From Candolleomyces eurysporus (lineage: Eukaryota; Basidiomycota; Agaricomycetes; Agaricales; Psathyrellaceae), in NCBI GenBank assembly GCA_027579435.1, contig JANBPK010001293.1:1-31747 (forward strand): 31,747 bases of DNA, written 5' to 3'. The notes beneath the pieces are model-generated. The model searched no databases and was not told the origin of the DNA. It saw nothing but the letters and a program-made list of their open reading frames with translations. This document shows positions 28,953-31,747 of this stretch, one piece after another. Numbering within the stretch: position 1 is the first letter of the stretch; the number at the start of each line of letters is the position of its first letter. The position numbers and the translations under genes were made by a program.

Positions 28953-29332
28953 AAATCCTCGTCCTCGGATTCCAGTGCGTAGTAAGTGTCGTCGTAATCC
29001 TTCTGATCTTCGACTTCTTCAAGCGAGTATTCCGCCATATTGGTTCGTGCGATTCTCTTGCCCTTCCTGGAAAATTTACATTCGTAATCCCAATGCTTAC
29101 CGCTACCGCAATGTCTACAGGGTCGTTTCCCGACGCTTTCGGGGGTTCCTCGTTTGGAAACGTTCGAGTCGTCCTTAGGGAATTGGGGTTTAGGGAGTGT
29201 CGAAGATGGATTTCTAGATCCTCCTTCGACCAGATTCGCGTTGGCTCGGTTATTTCGGTATGGATTGAAGGGATTACGCGGATTGAACCGCGGTTGGGAA
29301 TTAGTATTTTCCTGATATCTGGGAGTGTCCAT
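28922..29332 (-). CDS. gag: Gag C-terminal part with zinc knuckle (nucleocapsid)
   Basis: A 136-codon frame opens MDTPRYQENTNSQ and is rich in Asn, Pro and Arg (PRNPFNPYRNNRAN). It contains CRHCGSGKHWDYEC, a CX2CX4HX4C zinc knuckle that binds genomic RNA, and ends in an acidic stretch (ALESEDEDFCEALLSQEP). The same frame is open further upstream to about 29400, reading SLYYHVEQLQAAVKFFEE, so the ATG at 29332 is unlikely to be the true start. It should be continuous with the capsid frame. It overlaps the pol frame by about 30 bp, in the arrangement needed for a -1 shift. Confidence 0.85.
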   Translation of the reverse strand: MDTPRYQENTNSQPRFNPRNPFNPYRNNRANANLVEGGSRNPSSTLPKPQFPKDDSNVSKRGTPESVGKRPCRHCGSGKHWDYECKFSRKGKRIARTNMAEYSLEEVEDQKDYDDTYYALESEDEDFCEALLSQEP

Positions 29333-29379
29333 CCTTAGTAACGTTTCTTCAAAGAATTTTACTGCCGCTTGTAGCTGTT

Positions 29380-30006
29380 CTACATGATAGTATAGGCTAA
29401 GAGACCCTCGGGGGACTGGTATTGGAATACTTCAGTGAGTAATCGGTCGAGAGCTTGAAGTTCTTTCTTGAAGAAAATTCTTTCCTTCCTGGTGAGGTGT
29501 CGGTCTTCGATGTGTTCTGGTTGCCCTATAGCCTTGATCCCGAGAGTGATTAATTTCTCATATTGAGTACGCATATCGGTTTGAACGGTGTCCTTGAGGA
29601 AGGTATGTGGGGACTGCAATGAAGTTACCCTCAGCTTCACCGGGTCAAATGTCCCAGGAGAGCGACGAGACAACGATAGGGGTTGACCGAGAGGCCTTAG
29701 GTCGGCAGAAGTTGAGGTCGCTAATGGGTTTACTTCAGGCTCAGGTCCTTTATTCCTGTTGGTTGGTTGATGTTTTGACGGGTCCATGATACTGAAATTA
29801 TCAGGGGATCGGATATTCCTTGAAGGCTCGGCGACGAATCGATGGTCTTCCTTCTGTGGAATCAATCGAGTGGGATTTGAACGTGGAGAGATGGTTGGAA
29901 TCAAGGGGGAATGTTCTCCTGATTCTTGCTGTTGTGAGCGATTGGTTTGACCCTCAGGGTTGTTGTGTAAGGAGTTGTCAAAGGTGGGGGAGAATCCTTG
30001 ATTCAT
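29380..30006 (-). CDS. gag: Gag N-terminal part (matrix/capsid region)
   Basis: A 208-codon frame starts at ATG 30006, 109 bp after the 5' LTR. The first half is polar and probably disordered (SQQQESGEHSPLIPTISPRS). The second half is helical (MRTQYEKLITLGIKAIG and KKELQALDRLLTEVFQY). No standard retrotransposon Gag motif is obvious. It carries its position in the element rather than a recognised domain. The frame ends at a TAG shortly after a CCCCC run (about 29411-29415), where the frame of the zinc-knuckle part is already open. One more C in this run would make the two parts one frame. This could be a mutation in this copy, a ribosomal shift, or an undercalled homopolymer. Confidence 0.8.
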   Translation of the reverse strand: MNQGFSPTFDNSLHNNPEGQTNRSQQQESGEHSPLIPTISPRSNPTRLIPQKEDHRFVAEPSRNIRSPDNFSIMDPSKHQPTNRNKGPEPEVNPLATSTSADLRPLGQPLSLSRRSPGTFDPVKLRVTSLQSPHTFLKDTVQTDMRTQYEKLITLGIKAIGQPEHIEDRHLTRKERIFFKKELQALDRLLTEVFQYQSPEGLLAYTIM

Positions 30007-30100
30007 GAACGATAGATACTGGGTCGTGTTTGGGTCTCCCAGCTTGTTAGAGATGAATAGAAGCTAAGTTTCTTTGAAGTCACTGAGAAACTGATTTCCC

Positions 30101-30113
30101 AATGTGTCCACCA
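30101..30113 (-). other. Primer-binding site
   Basis: One base after the 5' LTR end, the minus strand reads TGGTGGACACATT. A start of TGG matches the CCA tail of a tRNA, so tRNA priming is likely. The sequence is not the initiator-Met type (TGGTAGC), and I cannot name the tRNA. Confidence 0.6.
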
Positions 30114-30114
30114 A

Positions 30115-30766
30115 TGTTACGACTAGTTGATACTAGACTTAATATTGGTGTATTCTGGATGAATACACAGGTTTCAAGTGGGTAAAGGTTCAGAATTCAA
30201 GTGATCTTCAAACCTTAGAGAATAGCTTCAAGTAAGATTCGCTTAGTCTCAATGAATTTGATAACTGGTTGTTAGCGAATTCAAATACCTTCTGGCAGTG
30301 CTCAGCAATGCAAGAATGAATTGAGTGACTTGAGAATGTAAAAGCGATGATATTCAACTAATTTACTATGAGTTTATATACCTTTCTATCTATGAAATTA
30401 CTAGATAGTTAAAGAAAATCGTAGAATACTGAAGAAGGATTCGGAAAGGTTTGGAATTAAGTAGAGAGATCACGGAGTCAATCCTTGATAGATCAGTGAC
30501 TCATCAAGTCAGAGATTGGCTCCGATCAATTCTAGTCGTGCTTGGATTCCTCCGGCACGTTCCTGATCTTTCTAGGTAGAGTTCATGTTCAAATATTGTA
30601 GCAATTGTAGTCCATAGTTAAGTAACACTCTGGTTTTGTAAATATTATGGCTCCTAGGCCATTCCAGTCCAAACAATACATTGCCTAAGTCCTTTCTATC
30701 TAAGAGACGACGAGGCTTGATAAACAAAAGAAAAAGAAATAAAAGAATTAGTAGTTATCCACAACA
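30115..30766 (-). repeat. 5' LTR of the chromovirus
   Basis: 652 bp, beginning TGTTGTGGATAAC and ending TAGTCGTAACA on the minus strand. It is the cleaner of the two copies, with no N. Confidence 0.96.
30373..30380 (-). promoter_or_regulatory. TATA box of the 5' LTR
   Basis: TATATAAA lies about 390 bp into the LTR on the minus strand, upstream of gag. This would put transcription start near 30345, inside the LTR. The same box is present in the other LTR. Confidence 0.6.
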
Positions 30767-30771
30767 GATCC
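30767..30771. repeat. Target site duplication, right copy (GATCC)
   Basis: Exact partner of 22483-22487. Confidence 0.92.
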
Positions 30772-31747
30772 ACGCATTCATGATTATATAACTTTGGTCA
30801 ATTCCCGCCCCGAGTGACACCCAGGAGTGGTGCTGGTGCCCAAAATGGAAATCTTAGCTAAGCGCGCTCATTTTTCAACACAGTCACCCCTGCCATCATG
30901 CACATCACTCTGCAACCCTGCAGTCAGCTGTCACCTTTATTTCCTTGGGAACCCCGCAGCCACGTACACCTTTGCTAGGTTGGGCAGGGGCTGAGCAGGG
31001 GGAACAGTGAAGCTCAGGTGACTGAGGTGCGGAATCAGGCTGATGCCGTCCTTCAACGCACTACAGGAGAACACCAAGGCAAGCAAAGGAATCAAGCTGA
31101 TGCCGTGACTCAGCGGCTAGAGGGCCCCATTCATTCTTTGAAGGCATTCAACCCAGTCGCTGTCGTCTCATAATGTCGGATCTGAATGGACCATCCTCAT
31201 TAAGGTTTTTTCTACATATCTTCCTTTGGCTTGTTGAGGCTGACGACGATTGAGCATTCTTCCAAGTCCCAGGCGTACTCTATGAGGCTCATGGATTGCC
31301 TTCTTCTAATGAAATGTTTAAAATTGGCAGGGAGGCTGCGTGTGGAGTATATCAATAGCAACAGCACCTAGTACGCTACTGCCATCCCGGAGCATATCGA
31401 TAGTAATAGCACCTAGTACGCTATTGCCATCCCCCAGCCAGCTTCGGACCCATGCAGGCCGATGACAGGGACGTTCAACTGAAATTGAATCCCAGTGCCA
31501 GCAATTTTTGCCTAGCGCTGATGTGCAGGTAGTGAACTAGGGCTCTCTAACCAACAAAACTATAGAACTCAAACACACTCACACAACCACAACAACACAA
31601 CACACCAAATACCTTCGTGAAGATAAAGGCAGGCAAGGGGTATAGGTAAAAGCTCTAAGTCGAGTCGACAGAGGCTTCTAGAACTCTTCTTGTACAATCA
31701 CAAGTTCGAGGGGGAACTAAGGCTCAACCAGCAACAATAGAAATGCT
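30772..31747. other. Flank of the chromovirus, no complete gene
   Basis: Continues the pre-insertion locus. A stop-free plus-strand frame (30979-31173) reads VTEVRNQADAVLQRTTG and repeats NQADAV; it rests on a 17-bp near-direct repeat (31033-31049 and 31090-31106). It has no start codon and may be a gene fragment. The last 200 bp are CA-rich, then AAG-rich, with no frame. Confidence 0.4.
31344..31433. repeat. 45-bp tandem duplication
   Basis: Two adjacent 45-bp units (31344-31388 and 31389-31433) share AGCACCTAGTACGCTA and end in GCCATCCC. They differ at about six positions. Confidence 0.85.

Larger units (their letters stand above)
22488..30766 (-). mobile_element. Complete Ty3/Gypsy chromovirus with extra 3' gene
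   Basis: The 8.28-kb element is read on the minus strand: 5' LTR (30766-30115), primer-binding site, gag in two frames, pol with a C-terminal chromodomain, a spliced third gene, polypurine tract and 3' LTR (23141-22488). LTRs start TG and end CA and are flanked by GATCC. The order RT, RNase H, integrase, chromodomain places it in the chromovirus branch of Metaviridae. The LTRs differ by three substitutions in 652 bp (about 0.5%) plus two N calls, so insertion is recent. Pol is open over 1590 codons with all catalytic motifs, so the copy was probably active recently. The two frame changes in Gag/Pol could be programmed shifts, mutations or base-call errors. Confidence 0.95.

Noticed and set aside
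28975..29338. Plus-strand frames opposite Gag
   Set aside because: Shadows of the minus-strand Gag/Pol coding sequence.
1..31747. CRISPR arrays, rRNA genes, tRNA genes, bacterial operons
   Set aside because: No regularly spaced repeats, no rRNA signature, no tRNA cloverleaf recognised by eye; intron-rich genes indicate a eukaryote.

Overview
The window looks like a filamentous basidiomycete (Agaricomycete-type) nuclear genome. Genes carry many short introns (about 47-70 bp, GT..AG, often with CTRAC-like branch sites). The protein families fit: a mitochondrial-type rhomboid, a large JmjC protein and a 2-oxoglutarate/Fe(II) dioxygenase of an agaricomycete-expanded type. Transposons are dense. 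No species can be named from sequence alone. The assembly contains about 16 single N calls, most beside homopolymers, and several act as spurious inserted bases that break reading frames.

Layout. 1-968: 3' part of a rhomboid protease gene. 1514-2501: a multi-pass membrane protein gene. 2502-6258: gene-poor DNA with a TA-flanked MITE (3003-3408), one copy of a dispersed repeat and a 7-bp minisatellite. 6259-6905: a short FHA-domain gene that resembles a truncated VPS64/Far10-like protein. 7012-11817 (minus): a 13-exon JmjC gene whose splice phases all close, giving about 1390 aa. 12191-13520 (minus): a four-exon gene of unknown function, 380 aa. 13.9-16.6 kb: repeat relics, a small coiled-coil gene and a decayed gene. 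16777-17935 (minus): a dead Pif1/Helitron-type helicase. 19043-20553: a non-autonomous CACTA-type DNA transposon with a 3-bp target duplication and possible cargo coding sequence. 20972-22106 (minus): a 2OG-Fe(II) dioxygenase (TET/JBP-like) gene lacking a clear first exon.

22488-30766 (minus): a complete, young Ty3/Gypsy chromovirus. It has 652-bp LTRs that differ at three positions, a GATCC target duplication, a primer-binding site, a polypurine tract, a Gag in two frames, and a 1590-codon Pol frame with protease, RT, RNase H, integrase and chromodomain. It also carries an additional spliced 290-aa gene between pol and the polypurine tract. That third gene is the most unusual item here. Its 54-bp intron and the removal of one N make a perfectly phased frame that ends 17 nt before the polypurine tract.

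30772-31747: downstream flank with no convincing gene, a short open fragment and a 45-bp tandem duplication.

The genes do not form one pathway. The common theme is chromatin and mobile DNA: two dioxygenase-fold proteins, a chromodomain integrase that probably directs insertion to marked chromatin, and relics of at least four transposon types.
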